Under the pieces are notes generated by a model. It saw only the letters and a list, made by a program, of their open reading frames with translations. It did no database searches and had not been told where the DNA came from. Positions 6,835-13,832 of a stretch of DNA of 15,125 nt are shown here, piece after piece. The DNA comes from CAZWVM01 sp964637705 (GTDB lineage: Bacteria; UBA8481): contig CAZWVM010000081.1 of assembly GCA_964637705.1 (NCBI GenBank), positions 1-15,125 on the forward strand, read 5' to 3'. The position numbers were made by a program, and so were the translations under genes. The first letter of the stretch is position 1. Every line of letters begins with the position of its first letter.

Positions 6835-9051
6835 ATGATCCTCATCGTGGGAGCGGGCCTCATGCAGGTCCCGGCCGTGAAGATCGCCCGGGAGATGGGG
6901 CTGAAGACCCTCGTGACCGACTACAACGCCGACGCGCCGGGACTAGGCCTCGCCGACATTCCCGTCGTGATGTCCACCAAGGACGTGGAGGGAACGGTGC
7001 GCATCGCGCGCCAGTACCAGAGCCAGATCCGGGGCGTCATCACGGTCGGGACGGACGCGACGCTGACGGTCGCCGCGGTCGCGGGCGCCCTGGGGCTGGT
7101 GGGGATCCACTACGAGGCCGCCGAGAACGCGACGCACAAGCTGAAGATGCGAAACGCCCTGAAGGCCGCCGGGGTCTCGATCCCGGACTTCGAGGGCGTC
7201 TGGACGATCGACGAGGCGCGCTCGGCGGCGCAGCGGATCGGGTTTCCCGTCGTCATGAAGCCGGTGGACAACATGGGGGCGCGCGGCGTGGTTCGCGTCA
7301 ACGACGTGGCCTCGGCCGAGAACGCCTATCGCCACGCGAAGTCGCATTCGACGAGCGGCGAGGTGATCGTGGAGCGCTTCATGGACGGCCCGGAACTCTC
7401 GATCGATGCCCTCGTCTGGGACTCCGAGATCATCGCCTGGGGCATCGCGGACCGGATCATCGCCCGGCCGCCCTATTTCATCGAACTGGGTCACAATATG
7501 CCGTCCGCGGAACCGCCCGAGAGGATCGAGGCCGCCAAGGACGTGATGCGCCGCGCGGTCAGGGCGTTGGGCATCACCTTCGGCGCGGCCAAGGGCGACG
7601 TGAAACTGCTCAACGGCGGGGCGGCGATCGGGGAGTGTGCCGCGCGACTCTCGGGCGGCTGGATGAGTTCGCACACCTTCCCCCTCTCCTCCGGCTACTC
7701 CATGATACGGGGCGCGATCGAGATCGCCATCGGGCGCAAGCCCGTGATCCCCGACCTCCTCAGCCGCGTCTCGATGGAGCGCGCGATTCTCGCGTCCCCG
7801 GGCCGCATCACCCGGATCGACGGCGTCGGCAAGGCGCGGCGCATCCGCGGCGTCAAGGACGTAATCATGAAGGCCTCGGTCGGCGACATGGTCAATGCCC
7901 CGACGTCGAACATGGACAAGCAGGGACACGTCATCGTGGCCGGGGAGACGCACGAGGAGTGCGAGGCGATCCTCCGGAAGGCGATGGAGACGATCCAGGT
8001 CGAGGTGGAATCGGACCAGGAGATGACGATGCCGGAGATCCACGCCCGGGCCCGCAATCTCCTGGGGCGTTTCTGCCGGGCCTGCCGCGTCTGCGACGGG
8101 GTCTTCTGCGCCGGCATGATGCCGGGCATGGGCGGCATCGGCACCGGTCGCAGCTTCATGAGCAACCTCGAAGCGCTCGCCCGACACGCGATACTGCCCT
8201 CGTTCCTGCACGATGTCGCGCGCCCGCGGTTGAGGAGCGAGTTCCTCGGGATCGAGCTCGCCTTTCCCGTCCTGGCGGCGCCCCTGACGGGGACGGTCAC
8301 GAACATGGGCGGGGCGGTGACGGAGGAGGAGTTCTGCGAGGCGGTTGTCGGCGGCTGCGAGACCGCGGGTGTCCTCGCCTCCGTCGGCGACGGTGCGACG
8401 CCCGAGAAATACCGGATCGGGCTGGAGGCGGCCGCCGGGGTGAGAGGCCGCGCCATTCCCTTCTTCAAGCCGCGTTCCCACGACGAGGTCGTCCAGAGGA
8501 TCCGTGCGGCGGAGGCGACGGGCTGCCCGGCCGTCGGCATGGACATCGACGCCGCGGCCTTCGTGACGATGAAGGCCCGGGGCCAGAACGTCGGGCCGAA
8601 ATCGGTCGTGGAGCTGAAGGCACTCGTGCAGACCACCTCCCTGCCCTTCATCGTCAAGGGCGTGATGAGCGTCGCGGACGCCGAGCGGGCCGTGGAGGCG
8701 GGGGCGAGGGCGCTGGTCGTCGGGAACCACGGCGGGCGCGTGATGGATCACATGCCGGGCGGCGCGGAGGTTTTGCCGGAGATCGCGAGGAGGTTCAAGG
8801 GCGTCGTGCCACTCGTTCTTGACGGGGGCATCCGGACCGGCGAGGACATCCTGAAGGCCCTCGCCCTCGGGGCCGACGCCTGCATGATCGGCCGCCCCGT
8901 CGCGATCGCGGCGGTGGGCGGCGGAGCCGCGGGCGTCGCTCTCTACTGGCGCCAACTCAAGGATGAGCTCGAACGCGCCATGATTCTCACGGGCACCCGC
9001 GGTGTCGCGTCGGTCGACCGGGCGATCCTGCGTTCACCGTCGGCCGGCTGA
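6835..9051 (+). CDS. Fusion protein: ATP-grasp ligase + FMN-dependent alpha-hydroxy-acid dehydrogenase
   Basis: A 738-aa two-enzyme polypeptide. Residues 1-395 are an ATP-grasp ligase of the carbamoyl-phosphate-synthase-like type: an N-terminal GAGLMQ nucleotide-fold start, K-P-V-D-N-M-G-A-R-G at 142-151 (ATP-binding Lys142), and E-C-A-A-R-L-S-G-G at 267-275 (metal-binding Glu267). Such enzymes join a carboxylate to an amine. Residues 399-738 are an FMN-dependent alpha-hydroxy-acid dehydrogenase/oxidase (LldD/glycolate oxidase superfamily) with Lys608 (IVKG), catalytic His632 and substrate-binding Arg635 in N-H-G-G-R, DGGIR at 663-667 and GRP at 686-688. A four-cysteine cluster (C414, C417, C420, C425; C-x2-C-x2-C-x4-C) marks it as the sub-family I associate with anaerobes and suggests a metal or Fe-S site. 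The start is ATG at 6835 with GGAGGA 6 nt upstream. The junction contains an internal ribosome site. I infer it tailors the flagellin sugar. Confidence 0.82.
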   Translation: MILIVGAGLMQVPAVKIAREMGLKTLVTDYNADAPGLGLADIPVVMSTKDVEGTVRIARQYQSQIRGVITVGTDATLTVAAVAGALGLVGIHYEAAENATHKLKMRNALKAAGVSIPDFEGVWTIDEARSAAQRIGFPVVMKPVDNMGARGVVRVNDVASAENAYRHAKSHSTSGEVIVERFMDGPELSIDALVWDSEIIAWGIADRIIARPPYFIELGHNMPSAEPPERIEAAKDVMRRAVRALGITFGAAKGDVKLLNGGAAIGECAARLSGGWMSSHTFPLSSGYSMIRGAIEIAIGRKPVIPDLLSRVSMERAILASPGRITRIDGVGKARRIRGVKDVIMKASVGDMVNAPTSNMDKQGHVIVAGETHEECEAILRKAMETIQVEVESDQEMTMPEIHARARNLLGRFCRACRVCDGVFCAGMMPGMGGIGTGRSFMSNLEALARHAILPSFLHDVARPRLRSEFLGIELAFPVLAAPLTGTVTNMGGAVTEEEFCEAVVGGCETAGVLASVGDGATPEKYRIGLEAAAGVRGRAIPFFKPRSHDEVVQRIRAAEATGCPAVGMDIDAAAFVTMKARGQNVGPKSVVELKALVQTTSLPFIVKGVMSVADAERAVEAGARALVVGNHGGRVMDHMPGGAEVLPEIARRFKGVVPLVLDGGIRTGEDILKALALGADACMIGRPVAIAAVGGGAAGVALYWRQLKDELERAMILTGTRGVASVDRAILRSPSAG
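8018..8031 (+). promoter_or_regulatory. Internal Shine-Dalgarno and ATG at the domain junction of the fusion gene
   Basis: AGGAG (8018-8022), a 6-nt spacer, then ATG (8029-8031, Met399), in the same frame as the long ORF. Initiation here would yield a 340-aa protein that is exactly the FMN domain with its native-looking N-terminus before the cysteine cluster. The bases also contain ATGA at 8023-8026, whose TGA is in the +1 frame, the overlap style used at other gene junctions in this operon. The site could support dual translation, or it may be the scar of two genes fused by an indel. Confidence 0.5.
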
Positions 9052-9057
9052 ACCCCG

Positions 9058-10368
9058 ATGCCGAGGGTCGAGACGCCGGAGACGTCCTCCGGGGTCCGGA
9101 CTCTCGTCGTTGACGGTCGATACTTTCACAGCCGCTATGATCCGCTCAAGGAGGCTGAACGTCTGGCCGCGGACGCGTCGGGCGCGACCCTCGCCGTATT
9201 CATGTCGCCCGGCCTCGGTTACCTTGCCGACATTCTCCGCCGGGGAGGCACGCGTCTCCTCGTCGTCGAGCGGCATGACGAGATCGCCCGTCTCCGCCCG
9301 GACCTGGATCCCTTCATCTCGCCCGGGCCGGAGGCGGTCGGGAACGCACTCATGGAGATCGAGGGCTGGGAGACGGGTCGGGTGGCGATTCTTGCCGGTG
9401 TGATGAGGGACGAGGACCGGTCCTACTACGAGACCATCCGTGCAGCGGTCGACCGGGCGATCGATGCGCGGAGCGTGCAGGCAGCGACCGTGAGGGCTTT
9501 CGAGTCCGTCTGGGAGCGCAACATGGCGGCGAACCGCGCCTTGATCGAGCGGGCGCGTCGCGGGGTGAGGGGAGACGGCGGGAGCGTCGGGTGGGTCACC
9601 GGGATCGGTTCCGCGTGGAAGGGGAGGACCGTCCTGGTGCTTGCGGCCGGCCCCTCGCTGGCCGGCGACCTCGAGGTTCTTGCGCGCCTTTCCGGACCGC
9701 GTCCCGTTCTCTTCGCCGTGGATTCGGCGCTTCCAGCCGTTCTGGCCGCCGGCATCACGCCCGACGCCGTCTGCACCGTTGATCCCCAGCCCGTGAAGCG
9801 ATCCTCCCTCGCCGCGCTCGGCGCCATTCCGCTTCTCGCCTCGGTTCTCTCTCCGCCCGAGATTCTCGACTGTGCGAAGGTTCTGATGCTCTTCGGACAG
9901 GGGCACCCCTCGGAAGGGAGCCTGGGCATACCGGACGCGGCGACGTTCCGGGAACTGGGCGGGAGCGTGGCGACGGCGGCCGCGACGCTGGCAGCGGGGT
10001 TCGGAGCCTCCTGCATCGGCCTTGTGGGGCAGGATCTCGCTTTCCAGGATCGCGTCACGCACGTCCGGGGCACGCACCACGAGACTGCGCGCGTCGGCGG
10101 CATGAGCCGTTTCCGCTCGGGTGAGCGGGCGGCACAGGAGGACACCCGGCGCCGCAAGCTCCGCCCGGTCCCCTCGGTGGACGGGCGGAAGGTCTGGACG
10201 ACGCCCGCTCTCGACTCCTATCGCCTCTATTTCCTTGATCTCGCCTCGCGCCATCCTGAAATCCGTTTCGTGCAGACCAGTCCCTGGGGAGCGAGGATTG
10301 GCGTCGAGACGCGTTCCCTGGCCGAATTGCTGAAGACGCTTGAGAATCCTGCCGATAGGATGACGTAA
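9058..10368 (+). CDS. Maf-family flagellin glycosyltransferase (DUF115, motility-associated factor)
   Basis: A 436-aa protein of the Maf family, which transfers nonulosonic acids from CMP-sugars onto Ser/Thr of flagellin in the cytoplasm. Characteristic parts: an N-terminal F-H-S-R-Y-D-P-x-K-E-A-E-R element, G-R-T-V-L-V-L-A-A-G-P-S-L (189-201), A-V-D-S-A-L-P (221-226) with G-I-T-P-D (about 233-237), V-D-P-Q-P (241-245) and G-Q-D-L-A-F (324-329). These belong to the central DUF115 nucleotide-binding fold, related to sialyltransferase-like folds. It is shorter than many Maf proteins (often over 600 aa), so additional terminal domains are missing. It starts 6 nt after the fusion gene without a clear Shine-Dalgarno, suggesting coupling, and ends 3 nt before fliS. 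This linkage is strong evidence that the sugar genes upstream serve flagellin. Confidence 0.88.
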   Translation: MPRVETPETSSGVRTLVVDGRYFHSRYDPLKEAERLAADASGATLAVFMSPGLGYLADILRRGGTRLLVVERHDEIARLRPDLDPFISPGPEAVGNALMEIEGWETGRVAILAGVMRDEDRSYYETIRAAVDRAIDARSVQAATVRAFESVWERNMAANRALIERARRGVRGDGGSVGWVTGIGSAWKGRTVLVLAAGPSLAGDLEVLARLSGPRPVLFAVDSALPAVLAAGITPDAVCTVDPQPVKRSSLAALGAIPLLASVLSPPEILDCAKVLMLFGQGHPSEGSLGIPDAATFRELGGSVATAAATLAAGFGASCIGLVGQDLAFQDRVTHVRGTHHETARVGGMSRFRSGERAAQEDTRRRKLRPVPSVDGRKVWTTPALDSYRLYFLDLASRHPEIRFVQTSPWGARIGVETRSLAELLKTLENPADRMT

Positions 10369-10371
10369 GGC

Positions 10372-10806
10372 ATGTCCACGAATCCCTACAAGGCGCAGCA
10401 GGCCTACAAGACGACGTCGATCCAGACGGCGAGCCAGGGTCGTCTCATTGTCATGCTTTTCGAGGGGGCGATCCGGTTCATGAACCAGTTCGCCGAGGCG
10501 GCCCGTGAGCGCCGCATCGAGGAGGCTCACACGAATTCCATCAAGGCACAGAGGATCATGACCGAACTTCTGCTTGCCCTGGATCATTCCAAGGGGGGCG
10601 ATGTCTCGCGCATCATCGAGCGAGCCTACGAGGACATCCGGAACCGGATGGTCCTCTCGAACGTGAGGAAGGACGTCGGCATGGTCGAGGGAATCGTCAA
10701 GGATCTCGACTCCTTTCGCGTCACGTGGACCGAGGTCTTCAAGAAGGTCGAAGTCGACGTTCCGACTCCGGCCGCCGTCCAGACCGGGGTATCGATCAAG
10801 ACATGA
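10372..10806 (+). CDS. fliS: Flagellar export chaperone FliS
   Basis: A 144-aa four-helix cytoplasmic chaperone. It binds the C-terminus of flagellin, prevents early polymerisation and delivers it to the export gate. The family hallmark is clear: an N-terminal Y-K-A-x-x-A-Y-K-T-T-S-I-Q-T-A region, then L-I-V-M-L-F-E-G-A-I-R-F (about residues 24-35). The length is in the normal 125-150 range. The C-terminal extension (VDVPTPAAVQTG) is Pro/Ala-rich and probably disordered. Directly after the Maf gene and overlapping the next gene by ATGA (10803-10806), it places glycosylation and export in one transcript. Maf modifies flagellin that FliS carries, so co-expression makes sense. The flagellin gene and FliD are not in the window. 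Confidence 0.93.
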   Translation: MSTNPYKAQQAYKTTSIQTASQGRLIVMLFEGAIRFMNQFAEAARERRIEEAHTNSIKAQRIMTELLLALDHSKGGDVSRIIERAYEDIRNRMVLSNVRKDVGMVEGIVKDLDSFRVTWTEVFKKVEVDVPTPAAVQTGVSIKT

Positions 10807-11258
10807 GACCGGGCGGAACGGGGGCGGCGCTGTCGCACATGTCGGCCCTGTATCGCGCCTACGCCGACCGGCTTGTTGGTTGGATATCCGCCCTGGAAAA
10901 CGGAGGCGACGTGGAAGTCCTGTTCGAGGCGTTGTCCCGGATGGAGGGAGATTTCATCGGAAGCGCGCACGAGGCCGGAACGTGGGTCGACGAAGAGCGT
11001 GTCCGGGTCCAGAAGCGAGCCGGACGAGTTCTGTCGATCCGGGAAGCCGCGGAACGGGAAGGGGAACTGCCGCGGTTCGAGGAGGCTTCGGCTTCCGTGG
11101 CCGAGGCGGCCCGTTTGAGGGTCACGGCCCTTCGGATCGTGGAACGGATCCGGGACGGATTGGGCGACGAAATCGAGAAAAACGCCGGTGCGCGGAAGCT
11201 CGTGCGCAAGTATACTCATGATCAGAGGTCCGGACGGAAGGTCAATGGTCGTGTCTAG
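10803..11258 (+). CDS. Hypothetical helical protein in the FliT/FlgN chaperone position
   Basis: A 151-aa protein without a recognisable motif. It is rich in Ala, Glu and Arg and reads as several long amphipathic helices, with no signal peptide or membrane segment. The start is set by the ATGA overlap with fliS. Small helical proteins encoded right after fliS are often FliT- or FlgN-type export chaperones (FliT binds FliD and the flagellar master regulator in enterobacteria). That is the best guess from position and helical character alone. No sequence similarity to FliT can be claimed by eye. Its 3' end overlaps the start of the lytic transglycosylase gene by 14 nt. Confidence 0.65.
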   Translation: MRPGGTGAALSHMSALYRAYADRLVGWISALENGGDVEVLFEALSRMEGDFIGSAHEAGTWVDEERVRVQKRAGRVLSIREAAEREGELPRFEEASASVAEAARLRVTALRIVERIRDGLGDEIEKNAGARKLVRKYTHDQRSGRKVNGRV

Positions 11259-12087
11259 AGGAGGAATCGCCCGCGCCGTGCTCGCGTTCGGCCTGGCTCT
11301 CGCGTGCGGGTTGCCGAGCGGCGCGACGATCTATGCATACACCGACGCGCAGGGTCGCATCCGGATCACGGACATACCGGAGAAGGACGGGCAGGTCATC
11401 GTCCTGCCCCGCATCGCAACCCCGTCCACCCCGGCGGCCGCTTCGGCCGCGACCGCGGTCCCGCGCCGCGCCGCGGCGACATCCTACGCCGCGCCCCGTT
11501 CCGACCGGGATCCCCAGGCGTTCCGCCACTCGGTGAGCGAGGCGGCTCAGCTCTACAAGCTCTCGGAGTCGATCATCTACGCGGTCATGAAGGCCGAATC
11601 GAACTTCAATCCCTACGCGGTCTCGCGCGCGGGTGCGCAGGGGCTCATGCAGCTCATTCCCTCGACCGCGAGGCTCGTCGGAGTGAACGACACCTTCGAT
11701 CCCCGGCAGAACATCATGGGGGGGGCGAAGTACCTGAGGATGATGCTCGATCGGTTCGGCCGGCTCGACCTGGCGCTGGCCGCCTACAACGCCGGTCCCG
11801 AGGCCGTCCAGCGCCACCGGGGCATCCCGCCCTATTCCGAGACGCTCAACTACGTGCCGCGAGTCCTGAAGTTCTACCGGGAGTTCGGCGGCGCGGGAGA
11901 GTTGATGCTCTCCGCCCTGGCGTCGTCGGCCTCCACGCCGCGCATCTCCACGGCGCCGCGCCGCGCGCGCGCGGGCGCGAACCGGACGCCGTCCGCCGCC
12001 GACGTGCCCGTCATCTCGCGGGCCAACGCCCCGATCTTCTATTTCCGCGGCCCCGACGGGCAGATCTACATCTCCAACATCCGCTAG
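11245..12087 (+). CDS. Secreted lytic transglycosylase (SLT/GH23) with DUF4124-like segments at both ends
   Basis: A 280-aa exported murein lytic transglycosylase. It cleaves the MurNAc-GlcNAc bond with formation of 1,6-anhydroMurNAc. The signal peptide spans about residues 1-27 (Arg5 and Arg10, then VLAFGLALACGL, SGA). Residues 29-45 (YAYTDAQGRIRITDIP) match the DUF4124 pattern, followed by an Ala/Pro linker to about residue 85. The SLT domain covers about 90-215, with catalytic Glu118 in K-A-E-S-N-F-N-P, then G-A-Q-G-L-M-Q-L, and A-Y-N-A-G-P at 180-185. A basic low-complexity stretch leads to a second DUF4124-like end (FYFRGPDGQIYISNIR). The ATG at 11245 is chosen because it gives a proper signal peptide and has GGAAGG just upstream; an in-frame ATG at 11218 is also possible. 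As last gene of the flagellar run, it may open peptidoglycan for flagellar assembly, though a housekeeping role is equally possible. Confidence 0.88.
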   Translation: MVVSRGGIARAVLAFGLALACGLPSGATIYAYTDAQGRIRITDIPEKDGQVIVLPRIATPSTPAAASAATAVPRRAAATSYAAPRSDRDPQAFRHSVSEAAQLYKLSESIIYAVMKAESNFNPYAVSRAGAQGLMQLIPSTARLVGVNDTFDPRQNIMGGAKYLRMMLDRFGRLDLALAAYNAGPEAVQRHRGIPPYSETLNYVPRVLKFYREFGGAGELMLSALASSASTPRISTAPRRARAGANRTPSAADVPVISRANAPIFYFRGPDGQIYISNIR

Positions 12088-12104
12088 CGCGCCCGGAGGC
12101 GCGC
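12087..12104. terminator. Strong GC hairpin with a UNCG-type loop between convergent operons
   Basis: GCGCGCC (12087-12093) pairs perfectly with GGCGCGC (12098-12104) around a 4-nt loop. Read on the minus strand the loop is TCCG closed by a C-G pair, an extra-stable UNCG tetraloop. It fills the whole 18-bp gap between facing stop codons. No T-run follows on either strand, so it is at most a non-classical bidirectional terminator or an mRNA 3'-end stabiliser. Confidence 0.42.
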
Positions 12105-12105
12105 G

Positions 12106-12759
12106 TCAGGGAAAGTAGAGGGTGTGGACCCAGGCCGGGGGGATGTTCAGCCTCACCGTCTCCCGGTCGATGCGGTGGGCCTTCAGGTAGTTCTTCACGA
12201 TCGCGTCGATGCGGCGGAGCCGAAGGGTTTCCTTCGCGCCCGCGACCGTCATCTTGATCCGGCGGATGTGACAGTATTCGAAGAAGGTGAGGTGGCCGCC
12301 GCCCTCGAGGGTTTTCTCGAAGGACTGGAGGCAGGTGCGCACGAGCGTCGAGGGGAAATTGTTGAAGGGAAGGCTGCAGATCGCCAGGCTGTAGCGCTCG
12401 TCCCCGAGTCCGCGGGGAAACGGTTCGGGTCTCAATTCGATCGAACGTCGTTTCCAGACCGGGTCGTGCTTGATGCGGTTCTCGAGGATGTCGATCATGG
12501 CCTCGCTCATTTCGTAGATCACGAGAACGTCATCGGGACGCGACCGGCGGATGATCTCGCCCGTGATCGCCCCGGTGCCGGCCCCGACCTCGAGAATCCG
12601 CATGGGTTCACGGTTTTCCCTATGGTCCATGAGGGGCGAGGTCATCGCGCGCGCGAGCCGCGGCGAGGAGGGAAGGACGGCGCCCGTGGTCCTCCAATTG
12701 CGGCCGACCTCCCTGAGGAACCGCGCGAGCGCGGTCGCCCCGCTTCTCTTGCGCGTCAT
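12106..12759 (-). CDS. SAM-dependent methyltransferase, PmtA-like (phospholipid N-methyltransferase family)
   Basis: A 217-aa class I methyltransferase. SAM-binding motif I is I-L-E-V-G-A-G-T-G at 55-63, the acidic motif II is at Glu83 (IYEMSE), and motif IV is S-L-P-F-N-N-F at 129-135. The NPPF-like motif IV variant, the N-terminal FLREVGRNWRTTGAVLPSS segment and the length resemble the KsgA-related PmtA proteins of alphaproteobacteria, which methylate phosphatidylethanolamine to phosphatidylcholine. There is no signal peptide, so action would be at the inner face of the membrane. The start ATG overlaps the ribD stop by 4 nt, so it is the last gene of the ftsY-ribD run. The substrate (phospholipid or another small molecule) is inferred from resemblance only. 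Confidence 0.75.
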   Translation of the reverse strand: MTRKRSGATALARFLREVGRNWRTTGAVLPSSPRLARAMTSPLMDHRENREPMRILEVGAGTGAITGEIIRRSRPDDVLVIYEMSEAMIDILENRIKHDPVWKRRSIELRPEPFPRGLGDERYSLAICSLPFNNFPSTLVRTCLQSFEKTLEGGGHLTFFEYCHIRRIKMTVAGAKETLRLRRIDAIVKNYLKAHRIDRETVRLNIPPAWVHTLYFP

Positions 12760-13832
12760 GAGACGTCCACCAGCGTCAGGAGGTCCTCGCCGAGCCGCTC
12801 GACGCGGGAAAAACGGGCGCGGGCCGGGGTGTCGAGGGGGGAGGCGACGGGACGGGCGCCACCGCCGGCCCAGCGCGGCGCCGTGAGGATCGCGAGGCGG
12901 TCGACGAGGCCCGCCTTCATGAGGGCGGCGCCGAGCCCACCGCCCGACTCGACGAGGACCTCGATGAGGCCGCGTTCAGCGAGCCGGCGGAAGAGCGTGT
13001 GGAGGTCGAGTCCCCGGGTGCCGCGGGGCGCGGTGAGAACCTCGCAGAGCTTCCGGCAGGGGGCGAGTCGAGCCTCGTCGAGATCATCGGCCGTGGCCAG
13101 GATCGTCCGTCCGTCACCGTTTTCGGCGAAGAGCCGGAGAGAGGCCGGGAGGCGAAGGTCGGCATCGATGACGACGCGCCAGGGATCGCGTCCGCGTCCG
13201 TTCCTCACGCGCAGGCCCGGATCATCGGAGCGGGCGGTCGTGGCGCCGACGACGACGGCGTCGACCCGCGCGCGCAGGGCATCGCTCCAGTCGCGGGCCT
13301 CCGGCCCCGTGATCTCCGAACGCCGCCCCGGGACGAGCGCGGCGCAGTGGTCGAGGGTGAGGGCGATCTTCCAGGTGACGTGGGGCCGCCCGGTCGCGTG
13401 ATAATGGATGTAGGCCTCGTTGAGAACCGAAGCGGCCTCGCGCTCGACGCCGCCCGTGACTCGGAGCCCGGCTTGTTCGAGGTGCCGGTGCCCGCGGCCC
13501 GCGACCATCGGATTCGGATCCTCCATCGCGTAGACGACCTCGGAGAAGCCTGCCGCGAGGATCGCCTCGGTGCAGGGCGGCGTCTTGCCCTGGTGGGCGC
13601 AGGGCTCGAGGGTGACGTGGATCGAGGCTCCGCGGCAGGCGCCCGCCGACCGGCTCTCCGCGTCGCGGATCGCCTCGACCTCGGCGTGCGGCCCCCCGAA
13701 ACGCCCGTGGAATCCCTCGCCGACGATTCGGCCCTCGCGCACCACGACGGCGCCGACCAGGGGATTGGGGTGTACCCGCCCTCGGCCGCGCTCGGCCAAT
13801 TCCAGCGCGCGCCTCATGAAAGAGGTCGTCAC
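12756..13832 (-). CDS. ribD: Bifunctional riboflavin biosynthesis protein RibD (deaminase/reductase)
   Basis: A 358-aa protein carrying out two steps of riboflavin synthesis: deamination of the diaminopyrimidine intermediate, then NADPH reduction of its ribosyl side chain. The N-terminal deaminase has P-N-P-L-V-G-A-V-V-V (22-31), H-A-E at 49-51 (zinc-binding His49, catalytic Glu51) and P-C-x8-C, with zinc ligands Cys78 and Cys87. The C-terminal reductase (about 150-358) starts at W-K-I-A-L-T-L-D and contains T-G-P-E-A-R, DDPGLRVR and V-E-S-G-G-G-L. It departs from the usual S-L-D-G-(K/R) and W-I-T elements (here T-L-D-H and E-I-T), a detail worth noting for substrate binding. The start is GTG at 13832, overlapping the ftsY stop (GTGA). 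This gives the usual M-x4-M-R-R-A-L-E-L-A beginning; no Shine-Dalgarno is seen, so translation is probably coupled. Other rib genes are not in the window. Confidence 0.92.
   Translation of the reverse strand: MTTSFMRRALELAERGRGRVHPNPLVGAVVVREGRIVGEGFHGRFGGPHAEVEAIRDAESRSAGACRGASIHVTLEPCAHQGKTPPCTEAILAAGFSEVVYAMEDPNPMVAGRGHRHLEQAGLRVTGGVEREAASVLNEAYIHYHATGRPHVTWKIALTLDHCAALVPGRRSEITGPEARDWSDALRARVDAVVVGATTARSDDPGLRVRNGRGRDPWRVVIDADLRLPASLRLFAENGDGRTILATADDLDEARLAPCRKLCEVLTAPRGTRGLDLHTLFRRLAERGLIEVLVESGGGLGAALMKAGLVDRLAILTAPRWAGGGARPVASPLDTPARARFSRVERLGEDLLTLVDVS

Noticed and set aside
6943..8955. 670-codon open frame antisense to the fusion gene
   Set aside because: Arg/Asp/His-rich, domain-less translation typical of the antisense of high-GC coding sequence; the plus strand holds two convincing enzymes.
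9034..10587. 517-codon open frame antisense to the Maf and fliS genes
   Set aside because: Compositional shadow of high-GC genes; no recognisable domain, and it spans two well-supported plus-strand genes.
11259..11280. Perfect AGGAGG followed by GTG at 11278 as the transglycosylase start
   Set aside because: The spacing of 13 nt is long, and starting at 11278 removes both arginines of the signal peptide; ATG at 11245 gives a normal signal sequence.
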